64,000 nucleotides of DNA from Pseudomonas sp. GL-B-19 (GCF_019956415.1 NZ_JAHBDK010000012.1:1-64000); one strand, 5' to 3'; numbered from the stretch's first letter, positions 30,307 to 38,470 are shown. Notes: generated by a model not told the origin, from the letters alone. Numbers and translations: made by a program.

Positions 30307-31542
30307 ATGAAGCAGCTACTTTCCCGCCTGGCATTGGCGGTTGGTTTGAGTGCGCCGGTATTGCTGGCTCACGCCGACGATCAGGTCAAGCGCGGCAAAT
30401 ACCTCGCCCGTGCCGCAGACTGCATGGCTTGCCACACCGCGCCGGGTGGCGCGCCGTACGCAGGTGGTCTGCCGATTGTCTCGCCGTTTGGCACAATCTA
30501 CGGCACCAACATCACCCCGAGCAAAGAGCACGGCATCGGCCTCTACACCGATGAAGAATTCTTCGCTGCACTCACCGAAGGCAAGCGCCGTGATGGCGCC
30601 AACCTGTACCCGGCAATGCCGTACACCTCGTATCACCTGATACCGCGCGACGACTCCGACGCGATTCACGCGTACCTGAAAACGTTCGAGCCAATTGAGC
30701 GTGCAGCACCGGCCACCAGCCTGAGCTTTCCGTTCAACGTGCGTCTGGGCCTGATGGGCTGGAACATGCTTTATGGCAAGGATGTAAAGCTGACGCCTAC
30801 CGAGGGCAAAAGCGAAGCCTTCAAGCGTGGCCAGTACATGGTTGATGTGCTCGGTCATTGCGGCGAATGCCACACCCCACGCGGTTTGCCGGGTGCGATG
30901 CAACAGGACAAGCGCCTGACCGGCGGCGTGCTCAATGGCTATCTGGCGCCTGGCCTGTTGGCCGATGACCTGGCGGCTCGCGGCTGGAACCATCAAGACC
31001 TGAGCTCATTCCTCAAGCACGGCATGAGCGCTCAGGGCACGATGTTCAACGAGATGTTCCCGGTGTTCCACAACAGCACCCAGGGCCTGACTGATCCGGA
31101 TCTGGCGGCGATGGCGACCTACCTGCTTGGCGATCAACCGCCGGCGGCGAAGGTGCTGACTGACGTGCCGTTCGACAAGCTCACTGCAAGTGCCCAGCGT
31201 GGCCGTCAGGAATACCTGAACGTCTGCGCCGGTTGCCATGAGGTTGGTGGTGACGGCAAGCCGCACATTGCTGTGGCCATGCGCGGCAATACCACGCTGC
31301 GCCTGGAAGATCCGCGCAACCTGGTGCGGGTGATTGATGACGGTATCGGTGAGCAGAAATTTGCCGGGTTCGAACACATGCAGTCGATGCCAGGTTTCGC
31401 TGAGAAGCTCAGTCACGAGCAACTCACGGATCTGCTGAACTACTTGCGTCAGAGCTGGGGTGGTCAGCCGGGTGATCTGGCGGTCAACGCTGTGCAAACG
31501 TTGCGTGCCGATGCGCCGCCGCTTGAGCACAAGGCGCACTGA
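30307..31542 (+). CDS. Triheme cytochrome c subunit
   Basis: A 411-residue exported cytochrome with signal peptide (LALAVGLSAPVLLAHA) and three heme c motifs: CMACH near residue 40, CGECH near 185 and CAGCH near 310. This matches the membrane-associated cytochrome subunits of periplasmic alcohol and aldehyde dehydrogenases (AdhB-like), which carry electrons to quinone or to terminal oxidases. It starts two bases after the 2Fe-2S gene, so it belongs to the same operon. Confidence 0.93.
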   Translation: MKQLLSRLALAVGLSAPVLLAHADDQVKRGKYLARAADCMACHTAPGGAPYAGGLPIVSPFGTIYGTNITPSKEHGIGLYTDEEFFAALTEGKRRDGANLYPAMPYTSYHLIPRDDSDAIHAYLKTFEPIERAAPATSLSFPFNVRLGLMGWNMLYGKDVKLTPTEGKSEAFKRGQYMVDVLGHCGECHTPRGLPGAMQQDKRLTGGVLNGYLAPGLLADDLAARGWNHQDLSSFLKHGMSAQGTMFNEMFPVFHNSTQGLTDPDLAAMATYLLGDQPPAAKVLTDVPFDKLTASAQRGRQEYLNVCAGCHEVGGDGKPHIAVAMRGNTTLRLEDPRNLVRVIDDGIGEQKFAGFEHMQSMPGFAEKLSHEQLTDLLNYLRQSWGGQPGDLAVNAVQTLRADAPPLEHKAH

Positions 31543-31543
31543 C

Positions 31544-32515
31544 ATGCAGCATCTCGATCTGCAAGTGGTGCGCCGGGCGCTGGAGTGGTCAACGGCCGGC
31601 CAGCGCCTCTGGCTCTGCACGGTGCTCGCCACCTACGGCTCGGCGCCTCGTGCGCCGGGTTCGCTGCTGGCGGTAAACGCCGACGGGCATTGGATCGGAT
31701 CGCTGTCGGGTGGCTGTGTTGAGGAGGATTTTCTCGAACGAGTCGCCGAGGGTGCGTTTCTCGAAGCGGTCAGCGTTGTTCGTTATGGCGAGGGCGACGA
31801 TCCGCGTTCCCGGGTGAGTCTGCCCTGCGGCGGCGTGCTCGATGTGCTGGTTGAGAAGCTTGAACCGGTTTGCGAGGTACAGGCGCATCTACGGGAGCTG
31901 GAGTCGGCGCTGTTGGGCCAACGTCGGCTGATCCGCGAGGTCGATCTGTCCAGCGGTGCGCGGAGTCTGTTCGATGATCGTGAGCAGGGTGTGCGAATCG
32001 AACGTGAGATCGATCGGGTGCGCGTGCGGATCGGCGCGGCCCAGCGGTTGCTGCTGGCGGGGTATTCCTCGGTTGCTCAGGCGTGTGCAGAGTTTGCCGT
32101 CGGGCTGGGTTTCGAAGTGATTCTGTGCGACCCGCGTGACGAGGTGCTGGAAGGCGTGGTGCTGGAAAACGTCGAGATTCGTCGTCAGCTGCCCTCAGTG
32201 TTCATTGCTGACGGTGGCTGCCACAGCGATACAGCGGTGGTGGCGTTGACTCACGATCCGCGCATTGATGACCTGGCGATGATGGAAGCAGTGCGCACTG
32301 AGGCGTTTTATATCGGCGTGATGGGCTCCCTGCAGACGTCGCAAAAGCGCTTCGAGCGGTTGCGCAGGATTGGTGGTTTGGGGGAGGCGGAGCTGGCGCG
32401 GATTCATGCGCCCATCGGTTTGAACCTGGGCAGCAAGACGCCTTCTGAAATCGCCCTCGCCGTACTCGCCGACATTCTGCGAATACGTAGCGGCATCGCG
32501 CGGGATCGACTTTGA
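31544..32515 (+). CDS. XdhC family molybdenum-cofactor maturation protein
   Basis: A 323-residue protein with the XdhC N-terminal domain (TVLATYGSAPRAPGSLLAV, GSLSGGCVEEDFLE) and the C-terminal Rossmann domain (LLLAGYSSVAQACAEFA, FYIGVMGSLQTSQKR). Such proteins bind Moco, help sulfurate or insert it, and are specific to their partner enzyme. Its place at the end of this operon marks it as the chaperone for the catalytic subunit at 26941. It starts one base after the cytochrome stop. Confidence 0.9.
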   Translation: MQHLDLQVVRRALEWSTAGQRLWLCTVLATYGSAPRAPGSLLAVNADGHWIGSLSGGCVEEDFLERVAEGAFLEAVSVVRYGEGDDPRSRVSLPCGGVLDVLVEKLEPVCEVQAHLRELESALLGQRRLIREVDLSSGARSLFDDREQGVRIEREIDRVRVRIGAAQRLLLAGYSSVAQACAEFAVGLGFEVILCDPRDEVLEGVVLENVEIRRQLPSVFIADGGCHSDTAVVALTHDPRIDDLAMMEAVRTEAFYIGVMGSLQTSQKRFERLRRIGGLGEAELARIHAPIGLNLGSKTPSEIALAVLADILRIRSGIARDRL

Positions 32516-32531
32516 AACCATGCGCTGAACC

Positions 32532-32636
32532 CTGTAGGAGCCGGGCTTGCCCGCGATGAGGTCATCCAATTGATACCTGCGTTGGCTGACCTGCCGCTAT
32601 CGTCGGAGCGCCGCTCGGAGCAGGCTCGCTCCCACT
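32532..32636. repeat. Degenerate mixed REP pair
   Basis: A REP copy with GTAGGAGCCGGGCTTGCCCG begins at 32534, and an element of the other subtype (GGAGCAGGCTCGCTCCCAC) lies at 32617-32635. The two do not form a good inverted pair. Confidence 0.5.
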
Positions 32637-32662
32637 GGGGGGGGCTGACTTCCCAAGCTGAT

Positions 32663-32698
32663 ACAAAAAAGGGGCCGCATTCAGCGGCCCCTTTTTTA
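32663..32698. terminator. Bidirectional terminator between XdhC and the oxidase gene
   Basis: A perfect stem GGGGCCGC/GCGGCCCC with loop ATTCA is flanked by AAAAAA and TTTTTT, so it can serve both convergent genes. Confidence 0.92.
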
Positions 32699-33982
32699 TC
32701 AGTATCCGAACTTGTCCCGTAGCCCGTAATACCAGGCACCCAACGCCGCGAACGGTGTGCGTAACAATTGTCCGCCGGGGAACGGGTAGTGGGGCAGGTC
32801 GGCAAACGCGTCGAAACGCTCGGCCTGACCTCGCAGCGCCTCGGCCAATACTTTGCCCGCCAAATGCGTGTACGTCACGCCATGACCACTGCAACCCTGG
32901 GAATAGTAAATGTTGTCACCCAGTCGCCCGACTTGCGGAAGGCGCGACAGGGTCAGCAGGAAATTACCGGTCCAGGCGTAGTCAATTTTCACGTCCTTAA
33001 GCTGTGGGAACGCCTTGAGCATCTTCGGCCGAATGATCGCCTCAATGTTCGCCGGATCCCGCGCGCCATACACCACACCGCCGCCAAAGATCAGGCGCTT
33101 GTCGCTCGTCAGGCGGTAGTAGTCGAGTAAGTAATTGCAGTCCTCGACGCAGTAATCCTGCGGCAGCAGGTTGTTCGCCAATTCGTCGCCCAACGATGCG
33201 GTGGTGATGACTTGAGTCCCGCAGGGCATCGACTTGGCCGCCAGTTCCGGCACCAGGTTGCCCAAGTAGGCGTTGCCGGCGATGATGATGAATTTGGCCC
33301 TGACCTTGCCCTGTGGCGTATGCACCACCGGATTTGCGCCACGCTCGATGCGCACTGCTGGCGACTGTTCATAAATGGTGCCGCCCAGCGACTCCACGGC
33401 CGCCGCTTCGCCCAGCGCCAGGTTGAGGGGATGAATGTGCCCGCCACTCATGTCGAGCATGCCACCGACGTACTGATCACAATTCACGACCTCACGGATT
33501 CGGCGTTGATCCATCAGCTCAAGCTGCGTATGACCGAAGCGTTCCCACAGGCGTTTCTGGGATTCGAGATGGCCCATCTGCTTGGCAGTGATGGCCGCGA
33601 ACACACCACCGTCCTTCAAGTCGCACTGGATATTATATTTGGCGACCCGCTCACGAATAATCCGCCCACCCTCGAACGCCATTTGCCCCAACAACTGAGC
33701 CTGCTTGGGACCGACGCTACGCTCGATCACATCGATATCGCGGCTATAGCTGTTGACGATCTGGCCACCGTTACGGCCCGACGCGCCAAAACCTACCTTG
33801 GCTGCTTCCAGAACCGTTACCTTAAAACCGTTCTCCAGCAGAAACAGGGCAGAGGACAGACCGGTATAACCGGCGCCGATCACGCAGACATCAGTCTCTA
33901 CATCACCCTGCAAGGCCGGCCGCGGCGGAACCGCATTGGCCGATGCGGCGTAATAGGACTCTGGGTAGGGAGTGTTCTCCAT
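32699..33982 (-). CDS. FAD-dependent oxidoreductase, gamma-glutamylputrescine oxidase-like
   Basis: A 427-residue DAO-type flavoenzyme similar to PuuB/PauB, which oxidises gamma-glutamylated polyamines to the aldehyde in polyamine catabolism. The FAD-binding VCVIGAGYTGLSSALFLLE is near residue 32, GFGASGRNGGQI follows, and YYSQGCSGHGVTYTH lies in the C-terminal FAD-contact region. No other pathway genes (ligase, aldehyde dehydrogenase) are adjacent, so a different amine or amino-acid substrate is possible. It is followed by the shared terminator. Confidence 0.85.
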   Translation of the reverse strand: MENTPYPESYYAASANAVPPRPALQGDVETDVCVIGAGYTGLSSALFLLENGFKVTVLEAAKVGFGASGRNGGQIVNSYSRDIDVIERSVGPKQAQLLGQMAFEGGRIIRERVAKYNIQCDLKDGGVFAAITAKQMGHLESQKRLWERFGHTQLELMDQRRIREVVNCDQYVGGMLDMSGGHIHPLNLALGEAAAVESLGGTIYEQSPAVRIERGANPVVHTPQGKVRAKFIIIAGNAYLGNLVPELAAKSMPCGTQVITTASLGDELANNLLPQDYCVEDCNYLLDYYRLTSDKRLIFGGGVVYGARDPANIEAIIRPKMLKAFPQLKDVKIDYAWTGNFLLTLSRLPQVGRLGDNIYYSQGCSGHGVTYTHLAGKVLAEALRGQAERFDAFADLPHYPFPGGQLLRTPFAALGAWYYGLRDKFGY

Positions 33983-34165
33983 CCTGCAGCCTCTGTTTAA
34001 TATATTTTACGAGTGCATTGATCCTACTCGAGTTAAAAATCGACCGCCAGCCACCGGAAAATCTTCTTCGTAACCGCAAAATTAAATATTTTGCATATTC
34101 ATAGGGTTAGCTCGAAAAAAGGTGTTGACACCCCTCCGGAATTCCGTAGAATGCCGCCTCACAGC

Positions 34166-34242
34166 AGGCACGTAGCTCAGTTGGTTAGAGCACCACCTTG
34201 ACATGGTGGGGGTCGTTGGTTCGAGTCCAATCGCGCCTACCA
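34166..34242 (+). tRNA. tRNA-Val (anticodon GAC), prophage integration target
   Basis: A 77-base cloverleaf with anticodon stem CCACC/GGTGG, loop TTGACAT, GAC at 34200-34202, T-loop TTCGAGT, discriminator A and encoded CCA. The acceptor stem AGGCACG against CGCGCCT contains an A-C mismatch at position 5:68. Its 3' half from 34194 is repeated at 52924, the right end of the prophage. Confidence 0.95.
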
Positions 34243-34290
34243 AACAAAATCCGCTCTGCTGGGCGGTCTAGAAGGGCTCACCGAAAGGTG
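34194..34290 (+). repeat. attL direct repeat (97 bp)
   Basis: Identical base for base to 52924-53020. It covers the tRNA-Val from the anticodon stem to CCA plus 48 bp downstream including most of the terminator hairpin. Identity resumes for about 11 more bases after one G/A difference. Confidence 0.97.
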
Positions 34291-34302
34291 GGCCCTTTTT
34301 TG
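34273..34302 (+). terminator. Terminator after tRNA-Val(GAC), attL copy
   Basis: The hairpin GGGCTCACC GAAA GGTGGGCCC (one G-T wobble) is followed by TTTTTTGTTG. The attR copy has the fully paired version. Confidence 0.85.
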
Positions 34303-34351
34303 TTGTCTGCGATTTGCAAAACTTTTGCAAAACTTTTGCAAAACTCCCACC

Positions 34352-35488
34352 TCAAAACACCAACTCGGCGCCCACCACCACGTATTCGATCTTCTTCTCG
34401 CCGTGCCCCTCCTGATAGTGCTTCGTCATCTTCTCGTCCGCATGACCCATCAACGCTTGAATGTACTCCTGTGGGAATTTCTGCTGTTCATACAGCCATG
34501 CCCCCAAAGCGCGGATTTCGTGAAAAGTGGGGCGCTCGCCGGCCGGCACCTGGTCGTAGGCGTGCGCCGCGTCCCTGGCCTTGCTGAACTCCTTGGTCAA
34601 ATAATCCGGCGTGACCGACGTCCAGTGATCTTTGGCGTCGATCTGCTCCCGGCGGCGGGCCTTTGGCTTGTAGTGGATCAGGTAAGGCGAAACCAGCGGC
34701 GACCGCAAGCACTCTCCGACAACCTCACGTAGCGCGGCCCCCATCGTGATCTTCAGGTGGACCGGGTTGTCATATCCCTGAGTCTTACCGGGCGACACCG
34801 TCAACGTGTTCTTGTCCATGTCGACGGCCGACTTCAACCAGGTGACGATGTCTTCGCGGCGCTGAAGGCTGGCGAGGGCCAGGCGGATTGCACGCTTAAG
34901 CCAAGGCGGCGTGGTTACAGCGTCGATGATCGTCGTCAGCCCTTCGAGCGTGTGCCGTTGGCGCTTCTTCTCGGCTTCTTTCTTTACCAACGTCAGTTCG
35001 GCGTTGTTGCGCTCGGCCAAGCCCTTGGCCACGGCGAAGGCGAAGATCTGAACCCAAAGACCGCGGTGCTTCGTGTAGGCATTGTTGCTGAACTGGTCGA
35101 GGTATTCGGCCATGGACAAGACGTCTAGTTGCCCGATCAACCGATCACCCAAGTCCTGCCGGTACCGCTCGAGCTTGAATTTGATTTCTTCCAGAGTGCG
35201 TGCGGCGTAGGTTCTGTCCGGCAACCACTCTTCTTCGAAGCGTTTCAGCAGGTTGCTCACTATCGGCAATCGATCCCCGGTCAGGACCGCCAGCAGCGAG
35301 CCGTCGTCCACCACTAGCTCCGCGAACTTCAGGTTTGCCGCCCTGGCCAGTTTGATCGCTTCCTCTAGAGGTCGGTTGATGCTGGTCATCACGCCGGTGA
35401 CGGGGTTTCGGTACCGCCAATACTTACCGTTCGGGTAAAGGTTTGGCGGCAACTTTCTGTTTTGAAGCGTGCGTGGCCGGGCAGCCAT
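34352..35488 (-). CDS. int: Prophage tyrosine-type integrase
   Basis: A 378-residue lambda-Int-like recombinase next to attL and pointing at it, as expected for the enzyme that inserted the element. The N-terminal arm-type DNA-binding domain (LPPNLYPNGKYWRYRNPVTG) precedes the core-binding and catalytic domains. Catalytic residues seen include Arg in ASLQRREDIV, His-x-x-Arg in FHEIRALG and His/Tyr in LMGHADEKMTKHYQE. GGAGATAGG precedes the ATG. The start overlaps the Xis-like stop by one base, so the two are coupled. A 57-bp degenerate relative of codons in this gene is at 54186. Confidence 0.95.
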   Translation of the reverse strand: MAARPRTLQNRKLPPNLYPNGKYWRYRNPVTGVMTSINRPLEEAIKLARAANLKFAELVVDDGSLLAVLTGDRLPIVSNLLKRFEEEWLPDRTYAARTLEEIKFKLERYRQDLGDRLIGQLDVLSMAEYLDQFSNNAYTKHRGLWVQIFAFAVAKGLAERNNAELTLVKKEAEKKRQRHTLEGLTTIIDAVTTPPWLKRAIRLALASLQRREDIVTWLKSAVDMDKNTLTVSPGKTQGYDNPVHLKITMGAALREVVGECLRSPLVSPYLIHYKPKARRREQIDAKDHWTSVTPDYLTKEFSKARDAAHAYDQVPAGERPTFHEIRALGAWLYEQQKFPQEYIQALMGHADEKMTKHYQEGHGEKKIEYVVVGAELVF

Positions 35489-35721
35489 CAGCCTATCTCC
35501 AGCATCTTGGCCAGCAATGGGTCACTTGAGCCCATTATTGCCGCCTGAACGTCAACGAAATACATCCCACCTTTTACCTCTCCAATCACTTCGCCTTCCT
35601 CAATCCATTTTTTCAATTGTTGCAGGCTCGGCTTTCCGCCGACGTACCGTAGCTTTCTGTATTCGCCTGCCTCCATGAGGCGCGGCAACTTGACCGTAAT
35701 TTGGGCCAGAACTTTTGCCAT
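35488..35721 (-). CDS. xis: Excisionase-like small DNA-binding protein
   Basis: A 77-residue protein directly upstream of and overlapping int. The sequence YVGGKPSLQQLKKWIEEGEVIGEVKGGMYFVD is compatible with the winged-helix excisionase fold, in which a helix selects DNA and a beta wing follows. Position and size favour Xis, which bends the attachment sites and directs excision. Sequence similarity alone is weak, so the call rests mainly on context. Confidence 0.7.
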   Translation of the reverse strand: MAKVLAQITVKLPRLMEAGEYRKLRYVGGKPSLQQLKKWIEEGEVIGEVKGGMYFVDVQAAIMGSSDPLLAKMLEIG

Positions 35722-35757
35722 GATGATGCTCCATGCGCGCGTGGCGGCAGAAGGTGG

Positions 35758-36492
35758 TTATTCGGTTTTGGCGGGGAACCACTCGGTGTCGTATTCAAAC
35801 GGGCTGACCAACTCCGGTGTGATGCTGGGCAGCTGGCGCTCAAAAGTCAGGTAGCCGTAAGGCTTCTTGAGCCACTCCGCTGCCTCAGGCATGAAGCGCT
35901 CCTTGTAGATTCGAAGCAGGTGGTCAGCGGCCGCCTCGTACTGGTCTTCCCGGTAGTTGGCGACGCAGACCCCGCCGCGACAGACACGCCAAACGGTGCG
36001 TTTCGGTTGTGCTTCGGCTGCTTTGATCTTGTCGTCCATGGCGGTACGCGCATATTCAGCTAGTTCTTGCTGGATCAGGGCAGACCGCTCGGGAGGCAAA
36101 TATTCTAGGAAGGCAGCTGTTAGACGGCTGAGCACGATCGTTGCGTACTTGGTGCAGCTGGCTCTATCCAGATCAGTGCTTGGATGCATCAGGACGAGCC
36201 TGGTAGCGAGCCCGATATTGCCTTGGTGTGTAACGGCTACGACCGCCGCCTCTATCCGAGTACTCACTTCAGGAGGCAGGATCGCTGGGTAGGAGTGAGT
36301 GCTCGCATCGCTGTTGAGCTGAAAGATATCTGGATGGCGCTCATGCAGCGCCTTTACTGCGCCGGCCCGTTCGACCGGCACCAGAATCAGACCCATATCA
36401 AAAAGCTCTTTCAGGTATTCCGCGTCGCCCCTTCCAATGAGCACGCATCGCTTGGACTCTGGGTCCATTGCTGCCACTGAATCTTTGGTCAT
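35758..36492 (-). CDS. Unknown prophage early protein (leftward operon)
   Basis: A 244-residue soluble protein I do not recognise. No signal peptide, membrane segment or catalytic motif is evident. The central part is helical and a basic stretch (KRTVWRVCRGGVCVANYRE) with two Cys is near residue 190. AGGAAAGGCAC precedes the ATG at 36492, which is preferred over the start ten codons upstream. It is the first gene behind the leftward promoter at 36784-36812 and precedes xis-int, the position of early regulatory or anti-host genes in lambda-like phages. Confidence 0.7.
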   Translation of the reverse strand: MTKDSVAAMDPESKRCVLIGRGDAEYLKELFDMGLILVPVERAGAVKALHERHPDIFQLNSDASTHSYPAILPPEVSTRIEAAVVAVTHQGNIGLATRLVLMHPSTDLDRASCTKYATIVLSRLTAAFLEYLPPERSALIQQELAEYARTAMDDKIKAAEAQPKRTVWRVCRGGVCVANYREDQYEAAADHLLRIYKERFMPEAAEWLKKPYGYLTFERQLPSITPELVSPFEYDTEWFPAKTE

Positions 36493-36783
36493 GTGCCTTT
36501 CCTCTTGGTCATCCCAAAGCACCCTCGCAAGAAGGTGCTTCAGTGATGCTGTCCGTCCTATTGCCGCCGGAGGGGGCGGGGCGCATTGCTTGCCGGGTCA
36601 TTCACACGGTTCTGGCGCTTCACCATCGAGCAGCCGTCCAGGTTGTTCCTGTCGTTGGCAGGCTTTCGGGCCTGTCTGCTCGCCGGTCGCCGGTAGAGGC
36701 AATGCGGTCTGTTGTTTGTTGCGCTGACTTTTAAAGAGCGGCGCGGCTTTCGCTGCTGGCCGTAGTTGTTTCGGCTTGAGTAA
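36493..36783. other. Leader between the leftward promoter and its first gene
   Basis: About 290 bp with no convincing gene. Several overlapping short frames exist on both strands but none has a ribosome site or familiar sequence. In lambda the equivalent region carries N and nut sites; no boxA-like element is certain here. Confidence 0.35.
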
Positions 36784-36825
36784 AATATAGGCTTACCTTT
36801 ATTTTGTGTCAACAGGCATGCCTTT
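36784..36825 (-). promoter_or_regulatory. Prophage leftward early promoter (PL-like) with two operators
   Basis: On the minus strand TTGACA (36807-36812) and TATATT (36784-36789) are separated by exactly 17 bases, a near-consensus sigma-70 promoter. It is overlapped by two repressor-type sites, ATAGGCTTACCTTT at 36787-36800 and ACAGGCATGCCTTT at 36812-36825, which share AGG-N4-CCTTT with the three sites at 37672-37732. Confidence 0.8.
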
Positions 36826-36872
36826 AGTTGTTAGGTTTTGATATTGGGATGCCTTTTTGTCATTCCGCAGAC

Positions 36873-36900
36873 AAAAAAAAGCCCCTCGCTAGAGGGGCCG
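36873..36900 (-). terminator. Terminator of the repressor gene
   Basis: Read on the minus strand, GGCCCCTC TAGC GAGGGGC is followed by TTTTTTTT, 20 bp after the repressor stop codon. Confidence 0.9.
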
Positions 36901-36918
36901 TGCTGGATCGCGTTAAAT

Positions 36919-37659
36919 TCAGATTTTGCGTGGCGAGCGGCGGACAGTGGACCACCAAAATACTCGACCCAACATTTTCACTTCTTCCCGGAATTCTTCA
37001 GAGCCCATGATCTCGTCCGGATAGTCTTCTGTGTTTTCACTTCGAATTCGAATTGCGCCGGCTGGAAGGCGATAAAGGTACTTCACTCGTAGCATGCCGC
37101 CATGGTTAAAGGCATAGATCTCTCCGTCAATAATTGAAGTGTCAGATCTATCAAAACCTATAGCTGCCCCGTGAAGGATCAATCTTTCCATGCTGCGCCC
37201 ATGAACCCTGGCGCACGCTGCGCTTTTACAATCGACCCCGGCGGAGCGTAGCGTGGCATTACTAAAGCGTAGCTTCCGATCAGTAATCTCAATGACCTCG
37301 GTCATACCGTCGCCACCGGAGAACTCCACCTGGTCGTAATAGGGCACTTCGCAATCATCTTCGTCCAGTGGGTCTTCATGATCCCAAACGGACAGATCTC
37401 CCAATAACTCAGCGTTCGGTTGGGCTTGAATTTTGTAGCCGCCTTTTATGCGCTCGTGAGCAGCGGCATATCCCTCGGCAAGCCAAATAGGATCGACCTC
37501 GCAAATTTGAGCCAGCTTCACAAGGTGGCCGCTAGTGCGCGAAAGACCGCGTTCAATTTCCGAGATAGACGATTGCTTGATACCCGCCAGCTCCGCGAGT
37601 TGGGCTTGGGTAAGGCCTGCGTTTTTCCGGGCTTGTTTCAATCTGTCTTTGAGTTCCAT
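36919..37659 (-). CDS. Prophage CI-like repressor (XRE HTH plus S24 domain)
   Basis: A 246-residue repressor with an N-terminal XRE helix-turn-helix (QAQLAELAGIKQSSISEIER) and a C-terminal LexA/S24 autoprotease domain. The Ser of the Ser/Lys dyad is in ARVHGRSMERL and the Lys in MLRVKYLYRL, so RecA-stimulated self-cleavage and SOS induction are expected. It is flanked by operator clusters on both sides. The longer frame begins with TTG at 37668; the ATG at 37659 has no ribosome site but lies about where transcription from the TATAAA at 37669-37674 would begin, which suggests a leaderless mRNA as for lambda cI from PRM. Confidence 0.92.
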   Translation of the reverse strand: MELKDRLKQARKNAGLTQAQLAELAGIKQSSISEIERGLSRTSGHLVKLAQICEVDPIWLAEGYAAAHERIKGGYKIQAQPNAELLGDLSVWDHEDPLDEDDCEVPYYDQVEFSGGDGMTEVIEITDRKLRFSNATLRSAGVDCKSAACARVHGRSMERLILHGAAIGFDRSDTSIIDGEIYAFNHGGMLRVKYLYRLPAGAIRIRSENTEDYPDEIMGSEEFREEVKMLGRVFWWSTVRRSPRKI

Positions 37660-37668
37660 ACCAGACAA

Positions 37669-37732
37669 TTTATAGGCCAGCCTTTATGTTTGCAAAAAGG
37701 TATACCTTTGTTTAGAGTAAAGGAATACCTTT
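37669..37732. promoter_or_regulatory. Prophage right operator with PR- and PRM-like promoters
   Basis: Three 14-bp sites are spaced 24 and 23 bp centre to centre: ATAGGCCAGCCTTT (37672), the perfect palindrome AAAGGTATACCTTT (37696) and AAAGGAATACCTTT (37719). Rightward TTGCAA (37690-37695), 17 bases, TAGAGT (37713-37718) makes PR for the cro-like gene, with the palindrome exactly filling its spacer. Leftward TATAAA (37669-37674) with a poor -35 makes PRM for the repressor. Confidence 0.85.
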
Positions 37733-37749
37733 ATGCCGGTCGGAGTTTT

Positions 37750-37959
37750 ATGAACGCGACATTTAAAAAGCTCGTAGCTCATTTCGGATCTCAAGCGAAA
37801 ACAGCGAAGGCGCTGAAAGTGAAACAGGGCTCCGTAAGCGGCTGGATCCGTGGGCTTCATGGCTGCTCAGCTGAAGTGGCATTGCGTGCCGAGCGCCTCA
37901 CAGGCGGAAAAATCAAGGCTGCCGACCTTCGCCCCAGCCTTTCTTCAAAAGCCGCTTGA
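37750..37959 (+). CDS. Cro-like regulator
   Basis: A 69-residue DNA-binding protein with the pattern FGSQAKTAKALKVKQGSVSGWIRG, a helix-turn-helix of the YdaS/Cro type. It is the first gene rightward from PR and divergent from the repressor, the position of Cro, so it should compete for the same operators and favour lytic growth. The ATG at 37750 has CGGAG six bases upstream; the longer frame back to 37420 runs antisense through the repressor. Confidence 0.85.
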   Translation: MNATFKKLVAHFGSQAKTAKALKVKQGSVSGWIRGLHGCSAEVALRAERLTGGKIKAADLRPSLSSKAA

Positions 37960-38036
37960 ACAAGATTGCTTGGTGCAACTGAAGATTGCCATCGCGCCGA
38001 CTAGGTCACCACGGAAACAAATTTGAGGTTTTACGA

Positions 38037-38459
38037 ATGGAAGATTTCTTGAGGGCTTGTCACACCACAATCAAAGAAAGCGGGGCAGAGGAGCTGGCCG
38101 GAAAAATGTGCATGGCGCACGTGAGCCTGCTTCAGCGTTCGAACCCGGACAACGCTGCGCACCATCTGACTATCGAGCATCTGTTCGGGATCCTGCTGCA
38201 CACCGGTGACATGCGCCCATTGGTGACGCTGGCTGATCAGTTCGGTTTCGACCTGATTGCGCGGGAAAAGCCTGCGGTAAAGCCATTGATGGTTGCGCTT
38301 GGGCAGCTTTCGGCTGAGTGCGGAGATGTTGGCCGGCTGATCTTTGATGCTGCCGAGGACAACCACATCAGTCAGCACGAAAAAGCCCAAGGCGAGAAGG
38401 CCATTCTTGAAGCGATCGATGCGCTGCAAGTTCTGCGCGAATCCCTCAAGGCTGCCTGA
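38037..38459 (+). CDS. Phage regulatory CII-family protein
   Basis: A 140-residue mostly helical protein, MEDFLRACHTTIKESGAEEL at the start, with the segments LAGKMCMAHVSLLQRSNPDN and HLTIEHLFGILLHTGDMRPL that are typical of the CII-like regulators of temperate phages of pseudomonads and related bacteria. It probably acts early in the lysis-lysogeny choice. The ATG at 38037 follows GAGGTT; the upstream frame lacks a site. A terminator follows. Confidence 0.78.
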   Translation: MEDFLRACHTTIKESGAEELAGKMCMAHVSLLQRSNPDNAAHHLTIEHLFGILLHTGDMRPLVTLADQFGFDLIAREKPAVKPLMVALGQLSAECGDVGRLIFDAAEDNHISQHEKAQGEKAILEAIDALQVLRESLKAA

Positions 38460-38470
38460 ATTCCAGACAC

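Noticed and set aside
36558..36812. 84-residue minus-strand frame before the leftward early gene
   Set aside because: Its TTG start lies in the PL operator region and the sequence is Arg/Asn/Pro-rich without any resemblance to a protein.
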